From contig MU006254.1 of assembly GCA_010093685.1 (NCBI GenBank), positions 19,214 through 83,213 on the forward strand: 64,000 nt of DNA. Reading direction: 5' to 3'. The stretch is from Ophiobolus disseminans. Lineage: Eukaryota > Ascomycota > Dothideomycetes > Pleosporales > Phaeosphaeriaceae. Below, piece after piece: positions 55,144-64,000 of the stretch; position 1 is the first letter of the stretch; every line of letters begins with the position of its first letter. Under the pieces are notes generated by a model. That model did no database searches. It saw nothing but the letters and a program-made list of their open reading frames with translations, and was not told the DNA's origin. Made by a program: the position numbers and the translations under genes.

Positions 55144-55710
55144 TTACATCTTCCTGCTTTCTTTCAGATCTTCGTAGTAAACCCATGTAGGTTCCCATTG
55201 TATCCAGACTCGTTTTGACTCAGCATTAAAAGTATGGCCTCGGTGACTAGAATATGTTTTTTGTAGATAGAAGAAGAGTGCTTCCGTCATTGGGGCTGTC
55301 CTCCAATAGGCCAGAAAAGCAAGGCGTTTGCTTCCCTTACCAGATGGTACCCTCAGCTCCTTGGACGCAATGTATCCCAGTAAGCCAGGGCGGTCGCGCC
55401 TGACTTCTACAATAGGCTCCAAAGGGGGTGGAAGGGGCTGTAGTTGTAGTGACTTTCTCTCCAAGGTAGGCTCCCATGCTATAAGTAACTGATCGCCCTC
55501 CTTTGCGTGAACCAGCCATCCTTCGTATCCATCCCGGCGCAGAGAATGATACGTATCCACAGCATGCCATGTACATTCCCAGATGACCAGCATAATGCGA
55601 CGATCGATGCTGATGGAACCCAAGCACGACCAATCCTCGTGACATGCCGTAGGGTTTGCGGTGTCACTTTTAATCGTGACTGCTTTGGAGGTGGTATCAT
55701 TGTTATTCAT
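55144..55710 (-). CDS. Hypothetical protein with chromo-like WEPT motifs
   Basis: A 188-aa uninterrupted frame. Two short motifs, LLIAWEPTLE (about 75-84) and VWIQWEPTWVYYEDLKES (about 168-185), resemble the strand-plus-WEP(T/E)xxL end of chromo domains, but the aromatic-cage residues cannot be judged. A TATATA word at 55795 lies 85 nt upstream of the ATG. No other family recognised. Confidence 0.45.
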   Translation of the reverse strand: MNNNDTTSKAVTIKSDTANPTACHEDWSCLGSISIDRRIMLVIWECTWHAVDTYHSLRRDGYEGWLVHAKEGDQLLIAWEPTLERKSLQLQPLPPPLEPIVEVRRDRPGLLGYIASKELRVPSGKGSKRLAFLAYWRTAPMTEALFFYLQKTYSSHRGHTFNAESKRVWIQWEPTWVYYEDLKESRKM

Positions 55711-56334
55711 GGTTTGTGAGAAAGGGTGAGCATACGCTCAAAGATACGAGAGATTGATGTACAGACTAGAGCCTTCTGATGGTGCATGAGTGTCTATATA
55801 CTCAATTAGTCTTTAGGAGATCGGACCGTGTTAGCCTAGGCAGAAGCGCGCCCAGTACACCCCACGGCATGCATTACAATCAGAACGGAAATAATCTTTA
55901 CTAAATGAGCATACCTAGGTAATCAATCAAGTAATCAGTTCGGATGAAAGTCCGTTAATGTTGGGTATAGTTCCAAGAACACTTCTCCATGCAGAATGCG
56001 AAGCAGGAGCCAAAATTAGGTCTTATAAAGTCTTTAACAGGCCTAGGTATTAACTTCATTACATGAGGTTGTAAATATCAGTTGGAATCAGTAGCAAGTA
56101 AGCTATCGCAGCAATTGATTGGTCATCATTTTCCAATGAACTATTCTAGAAAAAAATGGAGTGGCCTGTCTTCAAAAGCATATGGATCCCGCTCTCCAAG
56201 ATTTGCACATTTTGTTAGGCTACTTGAGACGAGATTCATGACTGTCCTTGGTACTTGTTCTAAAAGAGCTGGTCTAGCCTGTAAGACCTTGCCAAACCAA
56301 ATTGCTTCTACCTGCATCAATCCATCTATGCTTG
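55711..56334. other. Intergenic stretch
   Basis: Upstream region of the 55710 gene; nothing else seen. Confidence 0.4.
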
Positions 56335-56424
56335 GGCGCTAGTTCAATGTAGGTAGTCGCAACTTGCTACCATACAAGCGAGGTGCGATTTCAGGTTAGG
56401 CAGAAGACACCCTAAACCGTGACA
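56335..56424 (+). repeat. 3' fragment of a family B LTR
   Basis: Matches 8632-8721 (GCTAGTTCAATGTAGGTAGT to ACCGTGACA), lacking the 5' half. Confidence 0.8.
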
Positions 56425-58119
56425 TGATGCAGGTCATAGAGGCCATGGAGGCCATGGAGATGATGGAGGTCATGGAGATGATGGGTCTCTGCCTTATCTA
56501 CCAACCAATATACGCTGCCCTATCTAACTTTCTGAATAAAGGTGATAACCCGGATTGCTACCACCATAGCATTGCTGAAGAACTCTCCCCAAACTTGCTC
56601 CCTGTGCCGCTTCCCTAGCCACACTGCATAGGCTTTCCAATCACCACCTAGCTCACCTGTAAAGCCACACTGCTGTATCATCTCCTTCCCCATCTTTGTC
56701 TCTGCTACAGCCCGTGCTAATGGCACCACTACATTAGGCCACTGACATGGATTCCTTACATCATGGCCTGTTGCACAGTACTTCTGACTGACCCAGCATC
56801 GCCGGCACCTGTGGATGCCACCCCTATCCTGGATCATCTTTCGAAATTGGTCTACCTCTTGCCCTGTTGTGCCTGGATGCGCGGTGCACTGCAGCACCTT
56901 GTGATTCCTCCATTTCTCTGATCCAGCCTCATCTAGTGTCAGATGTGAAGCTGAGATGAAGAAGAAGGTTGATTGTTCTATAGAGTAGACAAGCAAGATT
57001 ATATACAAGAGTACGCGTAAGCATATAATGTGGAAAGAGTGGCTGTGGAAGCTATAGAAGGTACTAGAATGTACCGTGCTCATGTAAGCTCATGTATCGG
57101 ACCGATAGGGGATCACGATGTATCGATGAGGTTGAGCTGCTAGGTCTGACATCTAGCATGCAGCATACAGCGCACCCAGTCTGCATCTCATCCATCAACT
57201 CCTCCACCCACTGCCACTCTTGGCTTGCCTCTTGCTGGTAGGCAAGTGCTGCATCTACCCCCTCTCCACAGCGGTCACACCCTGCTGATTGGATATCATG
57301 GCAGCCCACCCACTTCCCATCCAGATAACTGCTCATCAGCCCTCGCCGACAGCCAGTGCCTAGCAGGAAGACGCCCATGGCCTGCACATCCAAGTCATCA
57401 CTCTTCTGCTTTATGGTCTGCTCTACCTGGCCATGCTCTACTAAGATCATAGACTCTACTCTCTCCCCAGCCCTGCCTCCACGTCCGCTCTCCTGCGCAT
57501 AGTCCACCATGCTCCATGGCATTTCTACATGTAGTATGTACACTACCTTAGGAAAGTCAAGGCCTGTGCCTAATGCTGACGTAGCTATAATAAGCCCACC
57601 CTGTCTATGCCACTCCTGTAGCCATTCAGCACGGTCTACCTGGCCAGCATGGTAGTAGGCGCAATCTAATGCCTGAGCTAACTCTTCACACAGCGGCTTG
57701 CTGTGGCAGTACACTATCCCCTTCAATCCTTTTCTTAGCAGCAGCGCCTGCTGCCGCCGGCATGTAGCAAGTGCTGTCTCCCGGACTGTACCAGGCTGGC
57801 ACCAGGACACTAAGTAACATATGTTTGGCCGCACTGTGCTTGCTCTGATGTAGGTTGCACATGAGAGTAACATGCTGGTAGCTAGCTCACCTTCTCTGAC
57901 GGGTGGAAGCGTGGCAGTAAGCAGGACAATAGGGCATGGTAGCAGCCGAAGATTCTTAAGCAGTGCTAGCTTAGGCCGCCAGTCACTTGAAGTGATGATG
58001 AGATGACACTCATCTACCACTACTCGCCGCAGTAACCCCTTGCTACTAAGCATGTTAGCATAGCTAAGGAAGTTGCTATTGCAGATTGTGTTGCCTGCCA
58101 CATCTGCGCTAACCACTAC

Positions 58120-61100
58120 CATACTTGGGATCAAGCAAGCAAGCAAGCATTTCACCCACCTGCTTGCTTGCTTGCCTATTTGGGTGAGTCAGCTTGACTT
58201 GCTGCTTGCTTGATTGGCTGAGATAGCCTGCTTGGCTTGGTTGCTTGGGTGAAGCTTGGGAGCTTAGTTAAATTTGCTATACTAACTATTTACTTGGTGT
58301 TGTCTTTGTCAAGCGCATCAAGGACATCGTCGTCCCATGTGCTGATGCCGTATATCAACTCTATCTCCTTGTCAGTAACTGCTGACTTTTCAGCAATCTT
58401 GTCGTTGCCAAACCCAGCTCTCCTCCACCTCCGCACACACTGAATAGCTGCAAGAAGCCGTGGAGAAATATTCCGCCGGCGCGGCTCAAGGAGGTCTCCA
58501 AGCTCACTGAACATGCGCTCACACTCACAGCTTGAGCCTGGAATAGAGAGTACGTCAAGAGCTAGCTTGCTAAGGTTAGGGTAACTTTGGCTAAGCGCTA
58601 TCCAGTAGCTAATAGGATCAAGCGCGTTAGGAGAATGCTCTTCAGCAACTGGCTCACAGCGCTTCCACCTGGTGTACTCGTCTTTAGTGTAGTTGGTAGT
58701 GGTGGCTCCGCAGAGGCTGTTAATTGCGTCGTCAAGGTCGCTAGAGGGCTTTTGCATACGCTGTTGCAGCGTTGGGATAACGTTGTATTCTGCCCACAAA
58801 GCGTCAAAACTGCGGTTGCTAAGCAATAGCCAAGGTTGGCGATCTGCCCACACTGTGTCGCAAAAGTACTTGTAGCGTGGATGAAGGATTGTTGCGGCGT
58901 AGTACGCTGGAGTGTCGTCAAGCTTGTTGTAGTAGGAGCGAGCCTTAAGGATAGCAGCGCGGAGGTTGATTGCAAGGTGGTCTTCTGGGGCTTCGTTGTG
59001 CGCCTCATGATCAACTGCCTCGTAGTTCTGGAGTTGGTCAAACTTGGTGAGTAGGACTTCAAACACTGGTATAATCTCAGCTATACAGCCAAAGCCACCT
59101 TTGCCGCGTTCTTCAAGGCGCTTTGTTGCTGTCTTCAATGGCCCCAGCACATTGATATACTCTGTAACAACCTGCCAGTCTGCTGCAGTGAGACCCTCTG
59201 ATCTCATCCACCCTGGCGCCTTGCAACGCTTGTAGCTCAGCCTATCAGCGCGCTCGTCCTGCTGACGTAGGTCTGATATATGATAGTTGGCGTATGCGTT
59301 AACTGCAGGTTGTAGCTTGGCAGCGCGCTCAAAGCATGAGTAGAACGAGTTCCAACGTGTGACAACAGGCTTGACGGGCTCATAGATCTTGCGGTCGTTG
59401 GCAGAAGCGGTAGAAGGTAGGTCTTTGTGGGCAATTGTCTGAAAGTTTGTGAAAAGCTCATACTGCTGCGGCGTTTTGATGTAAGTGATGACAGCTAGAA
59501 GTACGCCCAAAGGGCCATTGCTGCGCCAATCCTTCATTAGCTGGTGCTCCTCTTCTACCTCTAGCACCTCTCTAACCTCATTGTCGTATGCATCAGGATC
59601 CTTGCCCCAAAGCAGCATCTGTCCAATTAGGTTAAGAATGTGAGGGAAACAGCGGAGGCGGCGGTGGGTAGCGCTGAAGCCCATCTTGCGTGCTAAGGCA
59701 GCATTTGCCGTGTCGTTGTTGAAGGCGTTATCAAGGACAAAGTAGCCAATAGTACAAGGCGTAATGCCAAACTTCTGCAGTGTATCATGAAGGATCTGTG
59801 CCATATTATCACCTGAATGAGCGTCCATTAACTGCGGCAAGGCAATAGGCAAGTCAATAAGCTTGCCCTTAGAGTTGACGTAACGAGCGACAATCCCAAG
59901 GTAGCCACGCTTGCCACCTTTTGTCGTCCACCCGTCAAAGCTTATATGGGCTTTGCTTATAGCTTCAGACAGGTCCTGGACAACCTTTGGCAGCAGGTAG
60001 TTGTATAAGCGCATGACGTACTGGCTGACGCTTTTGTGGGATTGCCACAACGCTGACTCTGCGTCAGGGTTAGCCATGGCTATCATGCTGCGAAACGCTG
60101 GCTTCTCAAACTCAGAGATTGGGTGGTTGTTGTTGACAAGCCACCCAACAGCTGCAAGCCTGAAGCGCTGAATGTTGAAGCCACTAAGCTCGTTGGCAAC
60201 CTCCTGTGAGACTGGCACTCCAGCACTGAATAGGCGAAGCAGTGGGCCTTGTTGACTACTCTTACGAGAGTTCTGAGAGTCCTTAAGGTTGTGGCCGCGT
60301 TGCTTCTTGCCAAGGTGACGTATTGCTGCAGTGGTTGCAGCGGATGGAAATATTCCAGGGCAGCCAGCGTCGATAAATCTGTGCACATGACAGTACCGAC
60401 AGATGAAGTGTACTGCGTTCAGGTTGGTGTGTAGGACAACGCGATAGCCGTGTTGATAGATCCAGCTTGGCTTACGGCGCGAGGTTTGTGGCGGCTTGCA
60501 GTACTTTGGCAGGCGAAGCCAGTCTATGTTGTCATAATTGTCCTCATACTCCTGCTCAAATGAGCCCTCTGTGATCTCATCAGCCAGGTTGGCTGAGGCA
60601 AGTGTGGCCTCCTCGCTGCCCTTGGTAGGCGCAACAATCTCTGCCTCAGGGCGGTTATCGCGGAGTTGTGACTCAAAGGTAGACGTGGCCTGTGACGCTT
60701 TAGGCGCGTCGGGCAGGGCTTTGTGAGAGGAGGATGATAGAGTATCAGGCTGCGTTTCTAGGATAGGAATGGGCTGGCTAGAGGAGCCTGAAGGAGCGTT
60801 GCAAGCGCGCTTTTTTGGTGCAGGTCTTGTGAGTGGAGGACCGTTGGAGACGCGTTTTCTTGGTGCCATTGAGGTGGGTTAGAAGGGTAGATGATAAAAG
60901 CAACAAGAAGACGCGTGATAGAGTATATATACGCTTCAATATAGGTGGCTGGCAAAAAGGTGGTTGACAAGATAGCCGGGTGAGATGGCTGGCATACATG
61001 AGATGATCAGCTTACTCAGCTAAAAACTGCAACACCAAGAAAATATCATGAGATTGCTCCACTGCAACGCCCAAAGCCTCACACAGTTCAAAATAAGCAA

Positions 61101-61243
61101 GCCTTTCAAGCAAGCAAGCAAGCAGTACCCCCTCCGCTTGGCTTGCTTGCTTAATTAGTATGGAGGTGCTTGCTTGCAAGGTCAGTCAAACTTGCAAGCA
61201 AGCAAGCAAGCGCTTGCAAGCAGCTTGCTTGATCCCAAGTTTG
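58120..61243 (-). mobile_element. Apparently intact hAT transposon, 3124 bp
   Basis: Target duplication ACCACTAC at 58112-58119 and 61244-61251. Terminal inverted repeats CATACTTGGGATCAAGC and CAAACTTGGGATCAAGC agree at 20 of the first 21 positions. Subterminal arrays of CAAG/CTTG tetranucleotide repeats lie at both ends (58131-58260 and 61077-61230). Encodes a full transposase without stops. These are the marks of a young and potentially mobile copy. Confidence 0.95.
58290..60869 (-). CDS. hAT-family transposase, 859 aa, intact
   Basis: Uninterrupted. Order of parts: basic N-terminus (MAPRKRVSNG); BED-like zinc region (WIYQHGYRV, CRYCHVHRFIDAGC, then HLGKKQRGH), residues about 140-200; catalytic core starting near AHISFDGWTTKGGKRGYLG and FVLDNAFNNDTANAALA; a long insertion domain with VTRWNSFYSCFERA; and the C-terminal dimerisation block YWIALSQSYPNLSKLALDVL, IPGSSCECERMFSELGDLL, then RRNISPRLLAAIQCV. 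It cuts and pastes hAT DNA at 8-bp targets. It is the reference against which the stops in the relic at 837-2286 can be read. The start is the first Met, 374 nt inside the element end. Confidence 0.95.
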   Translation of the reverse strand: MAPRKRVSNGPPLTRPAPKKRACNAPSGSSSQPIPILETQPDTLSSSSHKALPDAPKASQATSTFESQLRDNRPEAEIVAPTKGSEEATLASANLADEITEGSFEQEYEDNYDNIDWLRLPKYCKPPQTSRRKPSWIYQHGYRVVLHTNLNAVHFICRYCHVHRFIDAGCPGIFPSAATTAAIRHLGKKQRGHNLKDSQNSRKSSQQGPLLRLFSAGVPVSQEVANELSGFNIQRFRLAAVGWLVNNNHPISEFEKPAFRSMIAMANPDAESALWQSHKSVSQYVMRLYNYLLPKVVQDLSEAISKAHISFDGWTTKGGKRGYLGIVARYVNSKGKLIDLPIALPQLMDAHSGDNMAQILHDTLQKFGITPCTIGYFVLDNAFNNDTANAALARKMGFSATHRRLRCFPHILNLIGQMLLWGKDPDAYDNEVREVLEVEEEHQLMKDWRSNGPLGVLLAVITYIKTPQQYELFTNFQTIAHKDLPSTASANDRKIYEPVKPVVTRWNSFYSCFERAAKLQPAVNAYANYHISDLRQQDERADRLSYKRCKAPGWMRSEGLTAADWQVVTEYINVLGPLKTATKRLEERGKGGFGCIAEIIPVFEVLLTKFDQLQNYEAVDHEAHNEAPEDHLAINLRAAILKARSYYNKLDDTPAYYAATILHPRYKYFCDTVWADRQPWLLLSNRSFDALWAEYNVIPTLQQRMQKPSSDLDDAINSLCGATTTNYTKDEYTRWKRCEPVAEEHSPNALDPISYWIALSQSYPNLSKLALDVLSIPGSSCECERMFSELGDLLEPRRRNISPRLLAAIQCVRRWRRAGFGNDKIAEKSAVTDKEIELIYGISTWDDDVLDALDKDNTK

Positions 61244-61599
61244 ACCACTACCATAGCAGCTGGACTACTCTGGCCATGCTTCCATCCCACGCAGTCAATG
61301 CCACGCTTCTGCATATAGCTGACTAGGTTGTCAATAAGTGCCCGGTATGGCACCACCACCACAGTCACACCAGCATCCTCTTCCAAGCAGACTGGCACGC
61401 TGAACAGTAAGCTCTTGCCACCCCCTGTTGGGAGCACAACAACAAGCGGCGTCTGCCTGTCAAGAACTGCATGCAGTGCAAGCTCCTGTTCTGCAGATAA
61501 GAAGCCTACGCTCTCTTCACCTAGTACCTGCTGCATAGCCTTGTAGATAGCTTTCTCTTTCTTGTTCTTCTTATGTAACCACGTGGCGGAGATCACATG

Positions 61600-64000
61600 A
61601 CATCCTATTGTAGCAGGCGCTGCCCTGTGAGCAAGTGCACTTACCTTTAAGCCGAGAGCTCCTGTACCAGAACATCACACAACAGAACAACATATAGCAA
61701 TACAATCGTTGATCACAGCCTCCACCCGACACTGCTTACGCGGTAACAGTTATGAGCCCGGCTGTCGACTAACACGCTGTATTCGCTACTGCATGCCGAC
61801 GAGCTATTGACTGCTGTCAACAGAGCTACGTCATCGTCCTGCTACCTTTATCTTGCCGAGCCTCGAGCACACTGTGCACTGCCCGTACGAGAGTCGATCT
61901 GAGAGCCGATAGAACCTGATTCAGGATGGCTACTACCGAGCTGGATGGACTGACTGATTACGAGGACAACAGTCATACTCGAGAAGCCTGCGGACTGGGA
62001 AGAATGGATCTTCCTACGAAAGGATAGCGCGGACAGGCATCACCTGTGGTCTATGGTCAACCCGGATCTCGACGAGGCGGCCCTTGAGAAGCTTGAGGAG
62101 CCGGCAGCCGTCGAGCCTGAGCAGTACCATGACGAGGCCAAAGAGGACACTGGCGTCGTTCTCAAGGACATGACGACCCAGGAGTTCCAGAGATACCAGC
62201 AGGCGGAGAGGAACTATGATCGAGCACTAGCCAGATACACGATCAAGAGGAAAGCGTTGAACGACTTTACCCAGGAGATTGGCCGAACAATCAGCCGCCG
62301 CCACATACATCTCATCCAGAGCAACAATACTGCGTATGCTCGACTGAAGAAGTTGAAGAAGCACCTCTGCCCATCGACGGCCGAGAGGGAGCTACAGCTG
62401 ATAGCTAAGTATCGACAACTACAGAGTCGACCACGAAGCAACATTGACAATTGGCTGGAGGAGTGGCTGCACGTTGTGCGGATGTGTGAGGCAGCCCAAT
62501 TGCTTGACGTCACATCGCCGCGAGCACAGCGCGACTTCCTGCTTGCTGTCAAGGGTCTCGACGACACATGGGCAACAACCCAGCAAGCTACACTGTTTCG
62601 AGCTCAGCTTACCGCTTAGCTGATTCCAACGTTAGAAGATCTTATGGCTGAGTTTGCTATGTACTGGCGCTTAACAAGGCTAGTGGCGTTATTACTCGGT
62701 ACATTTGCAACACTAGGCATCGATCAGAGCTCCGACAGACGATCAGACGGCGCAGAGACGCGGAGTGCAGACAAGGACAAAGACAGAAGGCTTGAATGCA
62801 AGTGTGGCCTCAAACACCGCTTCAAGGACTGTTGGTATCTTGGAGCAAAGGGCAAGCCTCAGGGCTGGACGCCAAAGCCTGAGATACAAGAGAAATTCAG
62901 CAAAGCAATTGAGAGCCAGTCACCAGTTGGACGAGCCATGAAGGCGGCTCTCAAGGCCAACACAGGCACAGCAGCTTTGACAGTTTCAAGTACACCACGT
63001 CGTTTTGACGACCAGAGCCCGACAATCGAGAACCTTGACAGCCATGTGTTGCAGCTCACCATGAGCACAGACTGTACAAACAAGCAGGCGATCAAGCCGA
63101 GCCTGATCAATCGATGGATCCTGGATCCTGGATCGAACACGCATGTCACCAACACCAGAGCCTACGGCTGGAAGAAGCGAGCTGATGGGAAGGGTGAGGT
63201 AGTCAAGGCGGGTAACCAGGAGCTTCTGATACAAGAGTGGGGAGACGTGGTTCTGCTCACCAACACGCCTACAGGCACGGAGCAGATAGAGCTTACCTAC
63301 GTGGCGTATGTGCCAGGATTCCTTACCAACGTCGTTGGTCTGTCGCGCTGTCGATCTGTCGGCATACACTTTGACTCAGGCCGGGATTGCCTGTACCAAC
63401 GCAGATGGAACAACGTCATCAGCTTGCTTCAGTATGTGGGTGGTCACTGGCTGATAGACGCCGATGGCATGGAGCGGCCGGACGCCGGCTCCTTGCTTGC
63501 AGCATCAGCTCATGCCCACAAGAAGCCATCGTACAAACCGAGGAAGCCACTGCAGCTCACGCCAGAGGAGGTTCACATTATGTGGGGTCACGCAGGCCGA
63601 CAGGCAATCGATCATCTGCCAGAGAGCGTAGACGGACTGCAACTGGTAAACGGCAATCCAGCACCGAAGTGGAAGGACTGTGAGGTCTGTATACAGTCAA
63701 AATTGACCAAGCTGGTCAGCCGGAGACCACCACGCGAGCCGGCTACTCAACCATTTGAGCGCATCAGCATTGACCTGGTGCAGCTTCTAGAGCGAGGCGA
63801 GAAGTGCTACAATGGAGATCAGTACCTTTTCCACATGATTGACCAGGACACAAAGTGGCACGAAGGATGTTGCATGCCAGACAAGACAAAGGCTACTCTG
63901 ACACGAGTCTTCAAGCGATTGCTGGCTAAGATTGAGCGTCAGTTCAAGAGCCAGGTAATCATTGTGAGGCTTGACATGGAGGCTGGATACGTCGAACTGC
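61600..64000 (+). mobile_element. Copia-type (Ty1) LTR retroelement, 5' part
   Basis: A GTTATGAGCCC word at 61749-61759 is complementary to the anticodon-loop region of initiator Met-tRNA, the half-tRNA primer site known from copia elements. The bases just before it end in TAACA, so the 5' LTR should end at 61748. The LTR start is not resolved; TGTAGCAGG at 61609 is one option. The gag-pol frame follows and runs past the window end. The element lies beside the 5' side of the helicase gene and may have removed its beginning. Confidence 0.8.
61926..64000 (+). pseudogene. Copia gag-pol frame with a frameshift and a TAG stop
   Basis: ATG at 61926 (MATTELDGLTDYEDNS) is one frame off the gag body, which reads WEEWIFLRKDSADRHHLWSM from about 61996, so one indel lies near 61975. 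Gag continues to a TAG at 62617, after which the same frame goes on without a stop to 64000. Seen in order are a zinc-knuckle variant (CKCGLKHRFKDC, about 62800), the protease DPGSNTHV (about 63130), the GAG-pre-integrase region MWGHAGRQAIDHL with CEVCIQSKLTK (about 63580-63710), and the integrase start ISIDLVQLLERGEKC and HMIDQDTKWHEGC. Reverse transcriptase and RNase H lie beyond the window. The TAG is RIP-compatible. Confidence 0.88.

Larger units (their letters stand above)
56520..61620 (-). pseudogene. RecQ-like (telomere-linked type) helicase gene split by a hAT insertion
   Basis: Minus strand. The part at 61596-61244 has VVVLPTGGGKSLLFSVPVCL (Walker A) and the PYRALIDNL block. After the hAT (58120-61243), the frame resumes at 58111 with SADVAGNTICNSNFLSY, the DECH box (RVVVDECHLIITSSDWRP), motif III LLTATLPPV, GGLIIATSALGTGLDFPKV and YAQESGRGGRAGERVESMIL. 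Skipping the element and one target copy keeps the frame (353 nt plus 1048 nt to the stop at 57064). A downstream open stretch (56950-56520: HRCRRCWVSQKYCATG, CQWPNVVVP) looks like a further exon after an intron. The N-terminus is open upstream to at least 61610 and then meets the copia-type element. Families of this type sit near telomeres in fungi. No stop other than the insertion was found. Confidence 0.85.

Noticed and set aside
58131..61230. CAAGCAAGC and CAATCAATC arrays as CRISPR or telomere-like repeats.
   Set aside because: Units are 4 bp, without spacers, confined to the ends of elements bounded by target duplications; they are subterminal transposon repeats.

Overview
The window is eukaryotic and reads as a filamentous ascomycete (Pezizomycotina; I favour Dothideomycetes, but that rank is a guess). 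Evidence: short spliceosomal introns of 49-109 nt with GT...AG ends and CTAAC/CTGAC-like branch sites; fungal-only families (HET, NACHT-ankyrin STAND proteins, DUF7924-like proteins, an Ipa-type protein); and repeat-induced point mutation (RIP). Across the window old genes and transposons carry in-frame stops that are almost all TAG, exactly what CpA-to-TpA changes make from TGG and CAG codons. The density of broken genes, solo LTRs, hAT and Tc1 elements and a RecQ-like helicase of the telomere-linked type suggests an accessory, possibly subtelomeric, compartment.

Layout. 0-9 kb: the TPR tail of an NLR, a RIP-damaged hAT relic, LTR-like repeats, an intact DUF7924-like gene, and the start of a PNP-type NLR cut by a solo LTR. 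9-25 kb: a spliced APH-type kinase gene, an Ipa-type gene, a helicase scrap, a broken second DUF7924 copy head-to-head with an intact F-box gene, a broken conserved gene and a Tc1 fragment. 25-36 kb: three RIP-killed genes in a row, namely a HET gene between inverted repeats, a mitotic cyclin, and a HET-NACHT-WD40 gene whose WD40 array contains an assembly gap. 36-43 kb: one large three-exon NACHT-ankyrin gene, intact and predicted to encode 2150 residues. 45-49 kb: a conserved gene with RIP stops split by a 2.15-kb hAT-like element with a perfect 8-bp target duplication. 49-57 kb: a third DUF7924 fragment, an intact REX-type exonuclease, solo LTRs and small orphan genes. 57-62 kb: a helicase gene split by an apparently intact 3.1-kb hAT with an 859-aa transposase. 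62-64 kb: the 5' part of a copia-type retroelement running off the window.

How the genes relate. The immune-type (NLR/HET) genes are mostly dead copies beside one intact representative. The hAT relic, the non-autonomous hAT-like element and the intact hAT share end structure, so the intact transposase could be the source that moves the others. The genes without breaks (APH kinase, Ipa-type, F-box, NACHT-ankyrin, REX, DUF7924 copy 1) lie as islands between the decayed stretches.
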